Positions 9,604 through 18,259 of a stretch of 64,000 bases of DNA are shown piece by piece. The notes under the pieces are model-generated. The model saw only the letters and a program-made list of their open reading frames with translations, ran no database searches and was not told the DNA's origin. The position numbers were made by a program, and so were the translations under genes. This DNA is from Micromonospora sp. NBC_01796 (GTDB lineage Bacteria > Actinomycetota > Actinomycetes > Mycobacteriales > Micromonosporaceae). The stretch is from assembly GCF_035917455.1 (NCBI RefSeq), contig NZ_CP109078.1:6556001-6620000 (forward strand), written 5' to 3'. Every line of letters starts with the position of its first letter. Positions within the stretch are counted from its first letter, which is position 1.

Positions 9604-9725
9604 TCCTTGGCCGTCGATGTTCTGTCGCCCCAGGTCAGGCCGGGTGAAGTCGCTTCGCCGCAGGGTGATCCTTGGTAGCGGGGCAGGCACCGGAAGCCAC
9701 CACGGCCCCGACCCGACCGGTGAAC

Positions 9726-9734
9726 CATCCGATG
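9726..9734. promoter_or_regulatory. Operator candidate 2 (CATCCGATG)
   Basis: Second copy of the nine-base near-palindrome, about 145 bases upstream of the promoter copy. Confidence 0.35.
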
Positions 9735-9760
9735 TCGGGTCCCTCCTGGCGGCCGGAATT

Positions 9761-9769
9761 CATCCGATG
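9761..9769. promoter_or_regulatory. Operator candidate 3 (CATCCGATG)
   Basis: Third copy, starting 35 bases from the second. Two upstream copies plus one in the promoter would allow repression by DNA looping; this is inference. Confidence 0.35.
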
Positions 9770-9845
9770 ACGTCCGCCTTCCGAGCTGTCGTGGCAGGAC
9801 AGGTGGGCGTCCGTGAGGGCGTGGCGGGTCGGACCCGGAGCCGTG

Positions 9846-10601
9846 CTACGGGTGCCAGCGGACCCGTGGTGGGTCGACCGCCGGTCCGGGTTCCGGCGGA
9901 TCCTCTTCGTCGGAGCGCGGCCCCGGCGTGCGGGACGGCACCCGCGTCGGATCGGCACCGACGGGATGGCGTTGCTCCACACTGGCTCGGATCGCCGTGA
10001 ACGCGGTCCTCGACCTGCGGCGGATGTACCAGACATGCCCGACCGTGCCACCCAGCAGGATCAGCAGGCCGCCGGTGCCGGCGACCCACGTCGGCGCACC
10101 CGAGTGCCGCAGGGCCAGGCCGCCCCCGAGGGCGAGCAGGGCACTGTTCACCAGGCCGATGGTGCCGGAGAGCCCGACGACCTCGCGCAGCCACGGCCCG
10201 CCGGGTGGCCGTCCCTGGTAGATGCCGCGATCGTCCAGGGTGGGCATGACGATGTACGGGGCCACCTCCGGCGCCCGCCGGGCCAGGTAGGTACGGATCG
10301 AGTCGGTCGCCACCGCGTACAGCCGGGCCCGGTTGGTGAACTCGACCTGCCGGACGAAGATGGTCGACCCGAGCAGCAGCACCAGCGCGCCGATCCCGGT
10401 CACCGCCCCGGTGATCGCCGGGCCGCCGCCCCCGCCGGTGATCAGGGCCGCCGCGACCGCGGTCGCGGCCGACGTCACCACCAGGAAGAAGTTGAACCGG
10501 GCGGTGGCCTGGTCGGTGTTCGCCCGGCGCGCCTCGCGCAGGTGCTCGTACTCGGCCAGCGCCACGGTCAGCGCGGTGTCCGGATCCTCGGCCACGGCCA
10601 C
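9846..10601 (-). CDS. Four-helix membrane protein of unknown function
   Basis: 251 residues. An N-terminal helical segment (EYEHLREARRANTDQATAR) leads into two adjacent membrane helices (about 38-58 and 65-85), then a soluble stretch, then two more helices (about 140-165 and 172-190), and a Pro/Asp/Glu-rich cytoplasmic tail. No enzymatic motif is visible. It is the last gene of the DeoR/DUF4406/NUDIX unit, 27 bases after the NUDIX gene. The start is ambiguous between two GTG codons at 10601 and 10595; the GGGAG motif fits the second better. Not recognised as a named family. Confidence 0.7.
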   Translation of the reverse strand: MAVAEDPDTALTVALAEYEHLREARRANTDQATARFNFFLVVTSAATAVAAALITGGGGGPAITGAVTGIGALVLLLGSTIFVRQVEFTNRARLYAVATDSIRTYLARRAPEVAPYIVMPTLDDRGIYQGRPPGGPWLREVVGLSGTIGLVNSALLALGGGLALRHSGAPTWVAGTGGLLILLGGTVGHVWYIRRRSRTAFTAIRASVEQRHPVGADPTRVPSRTPGPRSDEEDPPEPGPAVDPPRVRWHP

Positions 10602-10628
10602 TCCCGTCGATCGGCGACCGGGCCGAGC

Positions 10629-11297
10629 CTAGCCGTCCCGGTCGACGCGGAACGGACCGTGCAGGGCCGCCCACTGCAACAGCATGATGGTCTTGGCGTC
10701 GACGATCCCTCCGGTACGGGTCAGCTCCAGCGCCTCCCGGAACGGCACCTCGACCACCTCGATCTCCTCGCCCTCGTCGGGTCGACCGCCGCCCTCGTCC
10801 TGTCGGGTGTGCTCGCCGTAGCGGGCCGCGTAGCAGTGCAACCGCTCGGTGACCGAGCCGGGACTCGTGTACGCGTCGAAGACGTGCTCCAACTCGCCGA
10901 TCCGGTGCCCGGTCTCCTCCTCCGCCTCGCGCCGGACCGCCTGCTCCGGGGCGTCGGCGTCGAGCAGGCCGGCGGCGGTCTCCAGCAGCATCCCGTCCGG
11001 GTGGCCGTTGACGTACGCGGGGAAGCGGAACTGCCGGGTCAGCAGGACGGTGCGGCGTATCGGGTCGTAGAGCAGGACGGTGGCACCGTTGCCGCGATCG
11101 TAGGTCTCCCGCTGCTGACTGCTCCACCCACCGTGGCGGTCCTGGAAGTCGAAGGTGGTGCGGCGCAGCACGTACCAGTCGTTGGCGAGGAGGGTGACGT
11201 CGCGTACCCGTACCCTCGGATTGCCGTCGAGGTCGCGGCCGGCGCGGTCGAGACCGGTCCGGCCACGGCGGTCCGGGGTGGAAAGGCCCGCGGTCAC
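10629..11297 (-). CDS. NUDIX hydrolase, NudK (GDP-mannose/ADP-ribose pyrophosphatase) type
   Basis: 222 residues. The core follows E. coli NudK closely: YDRGNGATVLLYD, VLLTRQFRFPAYVNG, then the NUDIX box ETAAGLLDADAPEQAVRREAE continuing EETG, and DAYTSPGSVTERLH. NudK-type enzymes hydrolyse nucleotide sugars to a nucleotide monophosphate and sugar phosphate with a divalent metal bound by the REnnEE glutamates, which are all present. The start was set at the GTG at 11297, which overlaps the stop of the upstream gene as GTGA and so is translationally coupled; a longer frame reaching 11414 lies inside that gene and is low-complexity Arg/Gly. Pairing with a nucleoside-deoxyribosyltransferase-like gene suggests nucleotide clean-up or salvage. 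Confidence 0.88.
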   Translation of the reverse strand: MTAGLSTPDRRGRTGLDRAGRDLDGNPRVRVRDVTLLANDWYVLRRTTFDFQDRHGGWSSQQRETYDRGNGATVLLYDPIRRTVLLTRQFRFPAYVNGHPDGMLLETAAGLLDADAPEQAVRREAEEETGHRIGELEHVFDAYTSPGSVTERLHCYAARYGEHTRQDEGGGRPDEGEEIEVVEVPFREALELTRTGGIVDAKTIMLLQWAALHGPFRVDRDG

Positions 11298-11683
11298 CGG
11301 GCGGCCGGGATCTCGTCCGGATGCCGGTAGACGGCCTTGCCGGCGCGGCGGGCCACCTCGACCATGGCGTCCGCGCCCGCCGACGGCCCGCCGACCCGCA
11401 GCACCGCGTCGCACCGGTCGAGCAACCTCTCCGCGTACGGGTGGAAGACCTCGGTGAAGGCCGGGTCCCCGGTCCGGGTGGATCCGGCCAGCGCGGCGAG
11501 CGGCAGGGCGAGGTCCTCGCCGGTCACCGGCAGATGTCCACGCCGGAACAGTGGCAGGGCCACCGCGTGCATCGCGGCGACGTTCGCGGCCAGTTTCGCC
11601 GGATCGTCACCGGTGCCCGAGCGGTACGGGCCCGCCACCAGGATCATCAGCGGGCGCCGTTCGGCGGGTGGAACGGTGGTCAT
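11294..11683 (-). CDS. DUF4406 / nucleoside 2-deoxyribosyltransferase-like protein
   Basis: 129 residues with a single small alpha/beta domain. MILVAGPYRSGTGDDPAKLAA followed by HAVALPLFRRGHLPVTGED and RLLDRCDAVLRVGGPSAGAD matches the Rossmann-like fold of DUF4406 and nucleoside 2-deoxyribosyltransferase relatives, where the GPY/S loop and the late acidic Asp contact the nucleoside. The start ATG at 11683 has GGAAGGA seven bases upstream. It follows the DeoR gene by 22 bases and overlaps the NUDIX gene by four. Enzymatic activity is inferred from fold only. Confidence 0.75.
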   Translation of the reverse strand: MTTVPPAERRPLMILVAGPYRSGTGDDPAKLAANVAAMHAVALPLFRRGHLPVTGEDLALPLAALAGSTRTGDPAFTEVFHPYAERLLDRCDAVLRVGGPSAGADAMVEVARRAGKAVYRHPDEIPAAR

Positions 11684-11705
11684 GGTCGTCCTTCCGGTCA
11701 CCGGG

Positions 11706-12491
11706 TCAGGCGAGGTGGACCTCGGTGCCGGCCGCGCGCAGGGCGGCCAGGGTGTCGGGGCCCAGCGGGTGGGTGGCGCCGTCCGCGGCGGCGGCGTCGG
11801 TGACGAAGTCGCCCGCCGCGTCGAGCCCGGCGATCCGGCTGAACGCGCGGGTGCCGAGTTTGGTCGCGTCGGCCACGGCGATGGTGCGACCGGACCGTTC
11901 CAGCGCGGCCTGCTTGACCGCCGCGTCGTCGAGCGAGAACTCCGAGTAGCCGTCCTCGGCGTGCACCCCGCCGAGGGAGAGCACGAAGCAGTCGAAGGCC
12001 AGGTCCCGCAGTGCGCGCAGGGTGAGCTGCCCGACCATCGACCCCTCGGCCGGTCGGGGTTCCCCGCCGACCACCAGCAGCCGGATCCCCGGCTGGTCGA
12101 CCAACCGCGCCGCCGCCTGCAGACTCAGTACGCCGACCGTGAGCGGGGCCCGCAGCCGCAGGTGGGTGGCCACGTGCACGGTGGTCGTGCCGGCGTCGAG
12201 CAGGACCGTCTGCCCGGGCTCGACCAGTGCGGCGGCGGTCGCCCCGATCCGGTCCTTGGTGGCCGCCTGCCAACCGGCCCGTACGGCGAAACCGGACTCG
12301 GCCGCCACCGGCCGGACCGCGACGGCCGCCCCTCGGACCCGCTGGACCAGCCCCTGCTGGTGCAGCGCGTCCAGGTCCCGGCGGACGGTCATCTCGGACA
12401 CCCCGAGCCGGGTGGCGAGCTCGGGTACGGCGATCCGACCGGCCGCCTGGACCAGGCGCAGGGTCACGTCCAACCGATCAGCGATGGGCAC
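11706..12491 (-). CDS. DeoR/GlpR-family transcriptional regulator
   Basis: 261 residues. The N-terminal DeoR winged helix is clear: VPELATRLGVSEMTVRRDLDAL is the recognition region (about residues 22-43). The C-terminal sugar-phosphate sensor domain has the family signatures LLDAGTTTVHVA, GVLSLQAAARL and CFVLSLGGVHAEDGYSEFS. Such proteins repress sugar or nucleoside operons until a phosphorylated sugar binds. It is the first gene of a four-gene minus-strand unit with a DUF4406-like protein and a NUDIX hydrolase, so a nucleotide-sugar or deoxyribose signal is plausible. The GTG start at 12491 has no ribosome site but lies seven bases after a TATAAA -10, indicating a leaderless mRNA. Confidence 0.9.
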   Translation of the reverse strand: MPIADRLDVTLRLVQAAGRIAVPELATRLGVSEMTVRRDLDALHQQGLVQRVRGAAVAVRPVAAESGFAVRAGWQAATKDRIGATAAALVEPGQTVLLDAGTTTVHVATHLRLRAPLTVGVLSLQAAARLVDQPGIRLLVVGGEPRPAEGSMVGQLTLRALRDLAFDCFVLSLGGVHAEDGYSEFSLDDAAVKQAALERSGRTIAVADATKLGTRAFSRIAGLDAAGDFVTDAAAADGATHPLGPDTLAALRAAGTEVHLA

Positions 12492-12498
12492 GGCGTCA

Positions 12499-12528
12499 TT
12501 TATACCACCGCGCTGTTAGAAGTGTGAG
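12499..12528 (-). promoter_or_regulatory. Predicted leaderless promoter of the DeoR operon
   Basis: On the minus strand CTCACA (12523-12528) and TATAAA (12499-12504) are 18 bases apart; the GTG start follows the -10 by seven bases, so transcription should begin at or very near the start codon. Confidence 0.6.
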
Positions 12529-12554
12529 ATCTGTGTTCGAAAGCGGACCGCCGA

Positions 12555-14972
12555 TCAGGCGCGCCCGGTCACCCCCAGGTACGTCCGCAGGTGACGGGCG
12601 GTGAGCGAGTCCCCGCCCGCGACCAGGTCCGCGGGGGTACCGGTGAACACCACCCGGCCGCCGTCCTGCCCGGCACCGGGACCGAGGTCGATCAGCCAGT
12701 CGGCGTGTGCCATCACCGCCTGGTGGTGCTCGATCACCACCACCGTGTTGCCGTCGTCGACCAGCCGGTCCAACAGGGCGAGGAGCTTGTCCACGTCGGC
12801 CAGGTGCAGCCCGGTGGTCGGTTCGTCCAGCACGTACGTGGTGGCCTTCTCCGCCATCTGGATGGCCAGCTTGATCCGCTGCCGCTCCCCGCCGGACAGG
12901 GTGGTGAGCGGCTGCCCCAGCCCGATGTAACCCAGGCCGGCGTCGGAGAGCCGGTCGAGGATCGCCCGCGCCGGTCCGCTGGTGAAGAAGTCCCGCGCCT
13001 CGGTCACCGACATGGCCAGGACCTCGCTGATGTCCCGGCCGCGCAGCTTGTGGGTGAGCACCTCGGGGGTGAACCGCTTGCCCTCACACTGCTCGCAGAC
13101 CGACGCCACCCCGGCCATCATGGCGAGGTCGGTGTACACGAGGCCGATGCCCTTGCAGTTCCCGCACGCACCCTCGGAGTTCGCGCTGAACAGGGCCGCC
13201 TTGACCCCGTTCGCCTTCGCGAAGGCGGTCCGGATCGGGTCGAGCAGGCCGGTGTAGGTGGCCGGATTGCTGCGCCGGGAGCCCCGGATCGGGGACTGGT
13301 CGACCACGGCCACCCCCTCGCGGCGAGGCAGCGACCCGTGGATCAGTGAACTCTTGCCCGATCCGGCGACCCCGGTGACCACGGTCAGTACGCCGAGCGG
13401 GATGTCGACGTCGACGTCCTTGAGGTTGTGCAGGTGGGCGCCGGTGATGTGGAGCTGCCCCTGCGGCTGCCGTACACGCTCGCGCAGCCGGGCCCGGTGA
13501 CCCAGGTGCCGCCCGGTGAGGGTGTCGGATCTCCGGAGTCCGGCGACGTCGCCGGTGTAGCAGATCCGGCCGCCGGCCGATCCCGCGCCCGGTCCCAGGT
13601 CGACCACGTGGTCGGCGATCTCGACCACCTCGGGCTTGTGCTCCACCACCAGTACGGTGTTGCCCTTGTCGCGCAGCCGGATCAGCAGGTCGTTCATCCG
13701 CTGGATGTCGTGCGGGTGCAGGCCCACCGTCGGCTCGTCGAAGACGTAGGTGACGTCGGTGAGGCTGGAGCCGAGGTGCCGGACCATCTTCACCCGTTGC
13801 GCCTCGCCACCGGAGAGGGTGCCGGACTCCCGGTCCAGGCTCAGGTAACCGAGGCCGATCTCGACCAGTGAGTCCAGGGTGTCGCGCAGCGTCCTGACCA
13901 GCGGCGCCACCGAGGGGTCCGTGATGGCGCGGACGAACGTGGCCAGGTCGCTGATCTGCATGGCGGAGCACTCGGCGATGTTGCGGCCGTCGATGGTCGA
14001 GCCCAGCGCCGCCGCGTTGAGCCGGGCGCCACCGCAGGCCGGGCAGCCGGTGAAGGTGACGGCCCGGTCGACGAAGGCCCGGATGTGCGCCTGCATCGAC
14101 TCGCGGTCCTTGGCCAGGTAGAGCCGCTGCACCTTGACCAGCAGGCCCTCGTACGTGGTGTTGAAGTTGTTCGTCATGATCTTGGTGGGAGGCTTGTGCA
14201 GGAAGTCCTCCCACTGCTGCGGGGTGTAGTCCTTCAGCTTCGTGTCCGGGTCGAAGAGGCCGGACTGGGCCATGGTCTGCCAGTACCACCCTCCGACGGC
14301 GAAGTTCGGCGCGGTGATCGCACCCTCGTTGAGCGACAGGTCGACGTCCACGAGCTGGTGGACGTCGATGGTGGACACCCGGCCGAGTCCCTCGCACTCC
14401 GGGCACATGCCCTCGGCGCTGTTGAAACTGAACGCGGTCGAGGTGCCGACGTGCGGGGTGCCGAGACGGCTGAAGATGATCCGCAGCATGGTGTGGGCGT
14501 CGGTCGCCGTACCGACGGTGGAGCGCGAGTTGGCCCCCATCCGCTCCTGGTCGACCACGATCGCCGCGCTGAGGTTGTGCAGGGCGTCCACGTCCGGCCG
14601 GCCGAGGTTCGGCATGAAGGACTGGACGAAGGCGGTGTAGGTCTCGTTGATGAGCCGCTGGGACTCGGCGGCGATGGTGCCGAAGACGAGCGAGGACTTC
14701 CCGGAACCGGAGACGCCGGTGAAGACCGTGAGGTGGCGTTTGGGAATGTCCACGGAGACGTCGGCCAGGTTGTTCTCCCGGGCGCCCCGTACCTCGATCA
14801 TCCCGTGGCTGTCGGCGGGGCGGGTCGGGTTGGTGCGGTCGAGATCGGCGCGCTGACCGGGGGCGGCGTCAACGGCGGCGCGTGGTTCCGGTCGGTTCTC
14901 GTCGGCGAGCAGCAGTCCGCCGCCCGGCCCGCCCCCGTTGCCCGACGGTTGGCTGGCGCGGTCGTTTCCCAT
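12555..14972 (-). CDS. UvrA-like ATPase of the DrrC type (drug/intercalator resistance)
   Basis: 805 residues, shorter than UvrA (about 950) because the UvrB-binding and insertion regions are reduced, as in DrrC-type proteins of antibiotic producers. Two ABC ATPase halves are visible: GVSGSGKSS and LSGGEAQRVK with DEPTVGLHPHD in the first; GVAGSGKSS, LSGGERQRIK and DEPTTGLHLAD in the second. Zinc-module CxxC pairs are retained (CPECEGLG, CPACGG, CGNCKGIG, CEQCEG). The protein probably displaces DNA-bound drugs such as anthracyclines or senses damage. The Gly/Pro-rich first 55 residues look disordered. It is transcribed divergently from a TetR regulator, with a palindrome in the 74-base gap, so drug-induced derepression is likely. 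Confidence 0.9.
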   Translation of the reverse strand: MGNDRASQPSGNGGGPGGGLLLADENRPEPRAAVDAAPGQRADLDRTNPTRPADSHGMIEVRGARENNLADVSVDIPKRHLTVFTGVSGSGKSSLVFGTIAAESQRLINETYTAFVQSFMPNLGRPDVDALHNLSAAIVVDQERMGANSRSTVGTATDAHTMLRIIFSRLGTPHVGTSTAFSFNSAEGMCPECEGLGRVSTIDVHQLVDVDLSLNEGAITAPNFAVGGWYWQTMAQSGLFDPDTKLKDYTPQQWEDFLHKPPTKIMTNNFNTTYEGLLVKVQRLYLAKDRESMQAHIRAFVDRAVTFTGCPACGGARLNAAALGSTIDGRNIAECSAMQISDLATFVRAITDPSVAPLVRTLRDTLDSLVEIGLGYLSLDRESGTLSGGEAQRVKMVRHLGSSLTDVTYVFDEPTVGLHPHDIQRMNDLLIRLRDKGNTVLVVEHKPEVVEIADHVVDLGPGAGSAGGRICYTGDVAGLRRSDTLTGRHLGHRARLRERVRQPQGQLHITGAHLHNLKDVDVDIPLGVLTVVTGVAGSGKSSLIHGSLPRREGVAVVDQSPIRGSRRSNPATYTGLLDPIRTAFAKANGVKAALFSANSEGACGNCKGIGLVYTDLAMMAGVASVCEQCEGKRFTPEVLTHKLRGRDISEVLAMSVTEARDFFTSGPARAILDRLSDAGLGYIGLGQPLTTLSGGERQRIKLAIQMAEKATTYVLDEPTTGLHLADVDKLLALLDRLVDDGNTVVVIEHHQAVMAHADWLIDLGPGAGQDGGRVVFTGTPADLVAGGDSLTARHLRTYLGVTGRA

Positions 14973-15007
14973 ACCGTTCCCCCTGATATTCTTACGGCAT
15001 AAAAAGA

Positions 15008-15023
15008 TAACCTGACGAGGTTA
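15008..15023. promoter_or_regulatory. TetR operator candidate
   Basis: Perfect inverted repeat TAACCT-GACG-AGGTTA in an AT-rich gap between the divergent drug-resistance ATPase and TetR genes, overlapping both promoter regions. This is the typical place and size for a TetR-family operator. Confidence 0.65.
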
Positions 15024-15046
15024 GTTTATGCTCTAAGGAGTTGCAA

Positions 15047-15841
15047 GTGGTGGTCTTTGCCGGCCAGGGCGATCCCCGTCGTTCGATGGCCCTGCTGTGG
15101 CGTACCCCGGGCTCGCCCGAGGTGCGGACCGGTCCGGGGCCCAAGCCGGCACTGAACGTGGACGAGATCGTGGACGCGGCGATCGAGGTGGCCGACCGGG
15201 ACGGCATGGCCGGCCTGTCCATGCGCGCGGTGGGCGAGCGGTTCGGACGTACGGCGATGGCGCTCTACACGTACGTGCCGAACAAGGCCGAACTGCTCGA
15301 CCTGATGTACGACCGGGTACACGCCGAACTACCCACCGGGTACGCCCCGGAGCCCGGCTGGCGGGACACGCTCACCGCCTGGGCCGGCGACCTGTGGGAG
15401 TTCTACCTGCGCCACCCCTGGGTGCTCCAGGTGTCCCAGGCCCGACCGGTCCTCGGACCGAACGAGTACGTCGTACTGGAGACCCTGCTGGGGATCCTCT
15501 ACCGGACCGGACTGGACGCCAAGGCGCTGCGACGTACGGTCGGCACGCTGTTCCACTTCGTCCGGGGTCTCGCCCAGACGGTGACGGAGGCCCGGCACGC
15601 GAAGGTGGCCACCGGAATGTCGGACGAGGACTGGTGGTACGCCCGATCGGCCCTGCTGGCGGAGGTCGCCCCCGACTTCGCCGAGCGGTTCCCGACCGTG
15701 ACCCGGATGGAGAGCGACCAGGGTTTCCAACTCGACGACGAGACCGTGCCCTACCTGGAGCAGGAGGCGCGGGAGACGTTCAGGTTCGGCCTCACCGTGC
15801 TGCTCGACGGCATCGAGTCCGCCAGGGCGACCTCCGCGTAG
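15047..15841 (+). CDS. TetR-family transcriptional regulator
   Basis: 264 residues. The HTH region is LNVDEIVDAAIEVADRDG followed by LSMRAVGERFGRTAMALYTYV with VPNKAELLDLMYD, matching TetR proteins with a TetR_C-type ligand domain. The GTG at 15047 was preferred over the TTG at 15041 because the strong AAGGAG (15035-15040) would touch the latter but is six bases from the former. It probably represses itself and the divergent UvrA-like gene through the TAACCT/AGGTTA palindrome and releases on drug binding. The stop is followed 15 bases later by the GNAT gene. Confidence 0.9.
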   Translation: MVVFAGQGDPRRSMALLWRTPGSPEVRTGPGPKPALNVDEIVDAAIEVADRDGMAGLSMRAVGERFGRTAMALYTYVPNKAELLDLMYDRVHAELPTGYAPEPGWRDTLTAWAGDLWEFYLRHPWVLQVSQARPVLGPNEYVVLETLLGILYRTGLDAKALRRTVGTLFHFVRGLAQTVTEARHAKVATGMSDEDWWYARSALLAEVAPDFAERFPTVTRMESDQGFQLDDETVPYLEQEARETFRFGLTVLLDGIESARATSA

Positions 15842-15855
15842 GGACGGTCGCAGAA

Positions 15856-16392
15856 ATGCGCTGGCGGTCCGCGGCGTACTCGGCGACCATGGCCGGCGTG
15901 CCACAGACCCCGACAACCATCTCGATCAACCTGGTACGCCCCGACTCCGACGTCGGCAGCAGGATCCTGCGCGACTACTACGACGACATCGTGAGCCGCT
16001 ACCACGGCCGCCGGGCGACCTCGGCCGAACTCGACGCGGTGCTGCTCGACGAGCCCAGCGACGACCTCGTGCCCCCGCACGGTTACTTCTGGGCGGCCAC
16101 CGACGGCACCACCCCGGTCGGTTGCGCCGGCCTGCGGCTCCTGCCCGACGCCCTCGGCGAGGTCACCCGCGTCTTCGTCGCCGGGACCGCCCGTCGACAG
16201 GGGATCGCGTCACGGTTGCTCACCGGGTTGGAGGAGGTCGCCCGGAGCCGGGGCCTGTCGCGGCTGCGGCTCGACACCCGCCACGACCTGGTCGAGGCAC
16301 GCCGGCTCTACACCGGGCACGGGTACGTCGAGGTGGAGCCGTTCAACACCAGCCCGTACGCCGAGCACTGGTTCGCCAAACCGCTCGACTGA
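15856..16392 (+). CDS. GNAT-family N-acetyltransferase
   Basis: 178 residues. The acetyl-CoA binding signature is VTRVFVAGTARRQGIASRLLTGLEE (motif A, Q/RxxGxG/A form RRQGIA) preceded by PVGCAGLRLLPDALGE and followed by LDTRHDLVEARRLYTGHGY. Substrate is unknown. The start is uncertain: ATG 15856 or ATG 15889; neither has a strong ribosome site, though the downstream one removes an unusual Arg/Ser-rich extension. It is 14 bases after the TetR stop and may be read through from that promoter. Confidence 0.82.
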   Translation: MRWRSAAYSATMAGVPQTPTTISINLVRPDSDVGSRILRDYYDDIVSRYHGRRATSAELDAVLLDEPSDDLVPPHGYFWAATDGTTPVGCAGLRLLPDALGEVTRVFVAGTARRQGIASRLLTGLEEVARSRGLSRLRLDTRHDLVEARRLYTGHGYVEVEPFNTSPYAEHWFAKPLD

Positions 16393-16435
16393 CGACCAGG
16401 GTCTCGCCGGGGCTGCGTCGACTGCTCATGGCTTC

Positions 16436-16441
16436 TAGGCT
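16436..16441 (+). promoter_or_regulatory. -10 element, leaderless kinase-like gene
   Basis: TAGGCT six bases before the ATG at 16448, the usual geometry of a leaderless actinobacterial promoter; the -35 is weak. Confidence 0.4.
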
Positions 16442-16447
16442 CGCGGG

Positions 16448-16945
16448 ATGGCGAAGGTCCTGATCACCGGGATGTCGGGCACCGGCAAGTCGACGGTGCT
16501 GCGGATCCTCGCCACCCGAGGGCACCGGAGCGTCGACACCGACACCGACCGGTGGAGTCACTGGGTGACGCTGCCGGACGGATCGTCCGACTGGATCTGG
16601 CGCGAGGAGACGATGACGGACCTGCTCGCGGGCCATCGAACGGGACACCTGTTCGTGGCCGGCTGCAAGAGCAACCAGGGCCGGTTCTATCCGGAGTTCG
16701 ACCATGTCGTGCTGCTCAGCGCTCCCGTCGAGGTGCTGCTGTCGCGCATTGCCGCCCGGACCGACAACCCGTACGGCAAGCGGCCCGACGAACGGGCTGC
16801 CATCCTGGAGCACGTCGCCGTCGTCGAACCCCTGCTCCGGGCCACCGCCACCGCCGAGATCGACGCGTCCGCCCCGATCGAATCGGTCGTCCGGCAGGTG
16901 GAGGACCTCTCTCGGGAGAGACCACGTCCGGTTGACACCCCTTAG
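16448..16945 (+). CDS. P-loop kinase-like protein (shikimate/adenylate-kinase fold)
   Basis: 165 residues. Walker A is GMSGTGKST (residues about 8-16), followed by [20 protein letters not shown], a typical small-molecule kinase start. [27 protein letters not shown] contains the lid-type arginine region. It resembles AAA_18/shikimate-kinase-like small kinases; the phosphate acceptor is unknown. There is no ribosome site, but a TAGGCT six bases upstream supports a leaderless ATG start. It ends 17 bases before the SDR start. Confidence 0.8.
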   Translation: MAKVLITGMSGTGKSTVLRILATRGHRSVDTDTDRWSHWVTLPDGSSDWIWREETMTDLLAGHRTGHLFVAGCKSNQGRFYPEFDHVVLLSAPVEVLLSRIAARTDNPYGKRPDERAAILEHVAVVEPLLRATATAEIDASAPIESVVRQVEDLSRERPRPVDTP

Positions 16946-16962
16946 CGGTGGGAGGAAGTGCC

Positions 16963-17736
16963 GTGCGGCGTTCGTACGTGGTGACCGGTGGTGGTCGAGG
17001 GGTCGGCCGGTCCATCGTGGAGCGGCTCCTCGCCGACGGTCACGCGGTTGTGGTGATCGAGCTCTCGGCACCGGCCCTGAGCTGGACGGCGGACCATCCG
17101 GCCGGTCCACGGCTGGTCGCGCTTGCCGGCAGCGCCGCCGACGAGGAGGTGACCGAGGCCGCCGTCGATCTCGCGGCGACGGCGGGGACCTTCGCCGGCT
17201 GGGTCAACAACGCCGCGATCTTCCGTGACGCGGCGCTGCACTCCGCCCCGGCCCGCGAGGTCGCCGACCTGATCGCCGGCAACGTCGAGCCGGCCGTGGT
17301 CGGCTGCGCGACGGCGGTCCGCCGGTTCCTCGCCGCCGGTACGCCTGGGGCGATCGTCAACATCTCCTCCCACCAGGCCCAACGCGCGGTACGCGGTGCC
17401 CTGCCCTATGCCACGGCCAAGGCCGCCGTGGAGGGCCTCACCCGGGCGGCTGCGGTCGACTACGGGCCGTACGGCATCCGGGTCAATGCCGTCGCGCTCG
17501 GCAGCATCACCACCGAGCGCTACGAGGGGCTCCTCGCCGGTCTCCCGCAGCGGGAGGCGGCCGGGGTGGAGGCGGAGATGGCCCGACTCCATCCGGTGGG
17601 GCGGGTGGGCCGACCCGACGAGGTGGCGGCGACGGTCGCCTACCTCCTCTCCGACCAGGCGAGTTTTGTCAACGGCGCGATCCTGCCGGTGGACGGCGGC
17701 CGGTCGGCGCTCGGGCTGGATCCCGAGGCCACCTGA
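16963..17736 (+). CDS. Short-chain dehydrogenase/reductase
   Basis: 257 residues, classical SDR. The cofactor site is [12 protein letters not shown] (TGxxxGxG), the structural motif is WVNNAAIF (NNAG variant), and the catalytic residues are the Ser of NISSHQ and YATAK. The C-terminal [34 protein letters not shown] is typical of 3-oxoacyl-ACP-reductase-like members. Substrate unknown. The GTG at 16963 was chosen over one at 16948 because GGGAGG (16950-16955) is seven bases upstream of it and would overlap the earlier codon. Confidence 0.88.
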   Translation: MRRSYVVTGGGRGVGRSIVERLLADGHAVVVIELSAPALSWTADHPAGPRLVALAGSAADEEVTEAAVDLAATAGTFAGWVNNAAIFRDAALHSAPAREVADLIAGNVEPAVVGCATAVRRFLAAGTPGAIVNISSHQAQRAVRGALPYATAKAAVEGLTRAAAVDYGPYGIRVNAVALGSITTERYEGLLAGLPQREAAGVEAEMARLHPVGRVGRPDEVAATVAYLLSDQASFVNGAILPVDGGRSALGLDPEAT

Positions 17737-17748
17737 CCGCCACCGGCG

Positions 17749-18240
17749 TCAGTCGGCGGCGAGTTCGTCGGCGGCAGCCTGGCCGGCCTCGGCGGTGCGG
17801 CGCAGGAAGTCGGCGAGGAGTTCGAGTTGCTCGGGTGTGTAGCCGGCGCAGATCTCGTCCATCGAGCCGTTCATCCCCGCGTAGAGGCGGATCAGTTCGG
17901 CATTGCGGTCGCGCAGGGCGCGGACCCGTACCGCCCGGCGGTCGGCCGGGTCGCGCTCGCGGGTCACCCAGCCGCCACGTTCGAGTCGGTCGAGGATCCC
18001 GGTCATGGTGGCGGCGTGCAGCCCGGTACGCCGGGCCAGGGCGGTCGGGCTGAGCGGACCGTGCCGGTTGATCAGATCCAGACAGTCGAAGTCGACGTCC
18101 CTCAGTTCGAGGTGCGCGCTCACCTGGTGGTTGAGCAGGGACAGCTGGATGCCGAGTTCACGCAGCGAATCCTTGATCCCGGTGGTCAGTCGCCGTCGTT
18201 GGCGGCTGCCGTCGGTGCCCGAAGGTGATACGGAACTCAT
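17749..18240 (-). CDS. MarR-family transcriptional regulator
   Basis: 163 residues. The winged helix is visible as FDCLDLINRHGPLSPTALARR, TGLHAATMTGILDRLERGGWV and TRERDPADRRAVRVRAL, the last being the conserved DxRxxxV wing. It is divergent from an NAD(P)-binding protein across a 76-base gap to that gene's ATG, which contains a strong 27-base imperfect palindrome, so it probably represses both genes. The ligand is likely an electrophile or aromatic compound, by analogy to the family. The 3' end faces the SDR gene with 12 bases between. Confidence 0.9.
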   Translation of the reverse strand: MSSVSPSGTDGSRQRRRLTTGIKDSLRELGIQLSLLNHQVSAHLELRDVDFDCLDLINRHGPLSPTALARRTGLHAATMTGILDRLERGGWVTRERDPADRRAVRVRALRDRNAELIRLYAGMNGSMDEICAGYTPEQLELLADFLRRTAEAGQAAADELAAD

Positions 18241-18259
18241 ATAGTCTGCCTTCCAAATT

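Larger units (their letters stand above)
9392..9845. other. Long regulatory region upstream of the carbohydrate operon
   Basis: No gene. This stretch lies between the end of the membrane-protein gene (9846) and the GH95-like start (9391). It holds a -35/-10 promoter pointing left at 9575-9603 and three copies of the near-palindrome CATCCGATG. The roughly 175-base transcribed leader shows no other structure that I can support. Confidence 0.6.
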
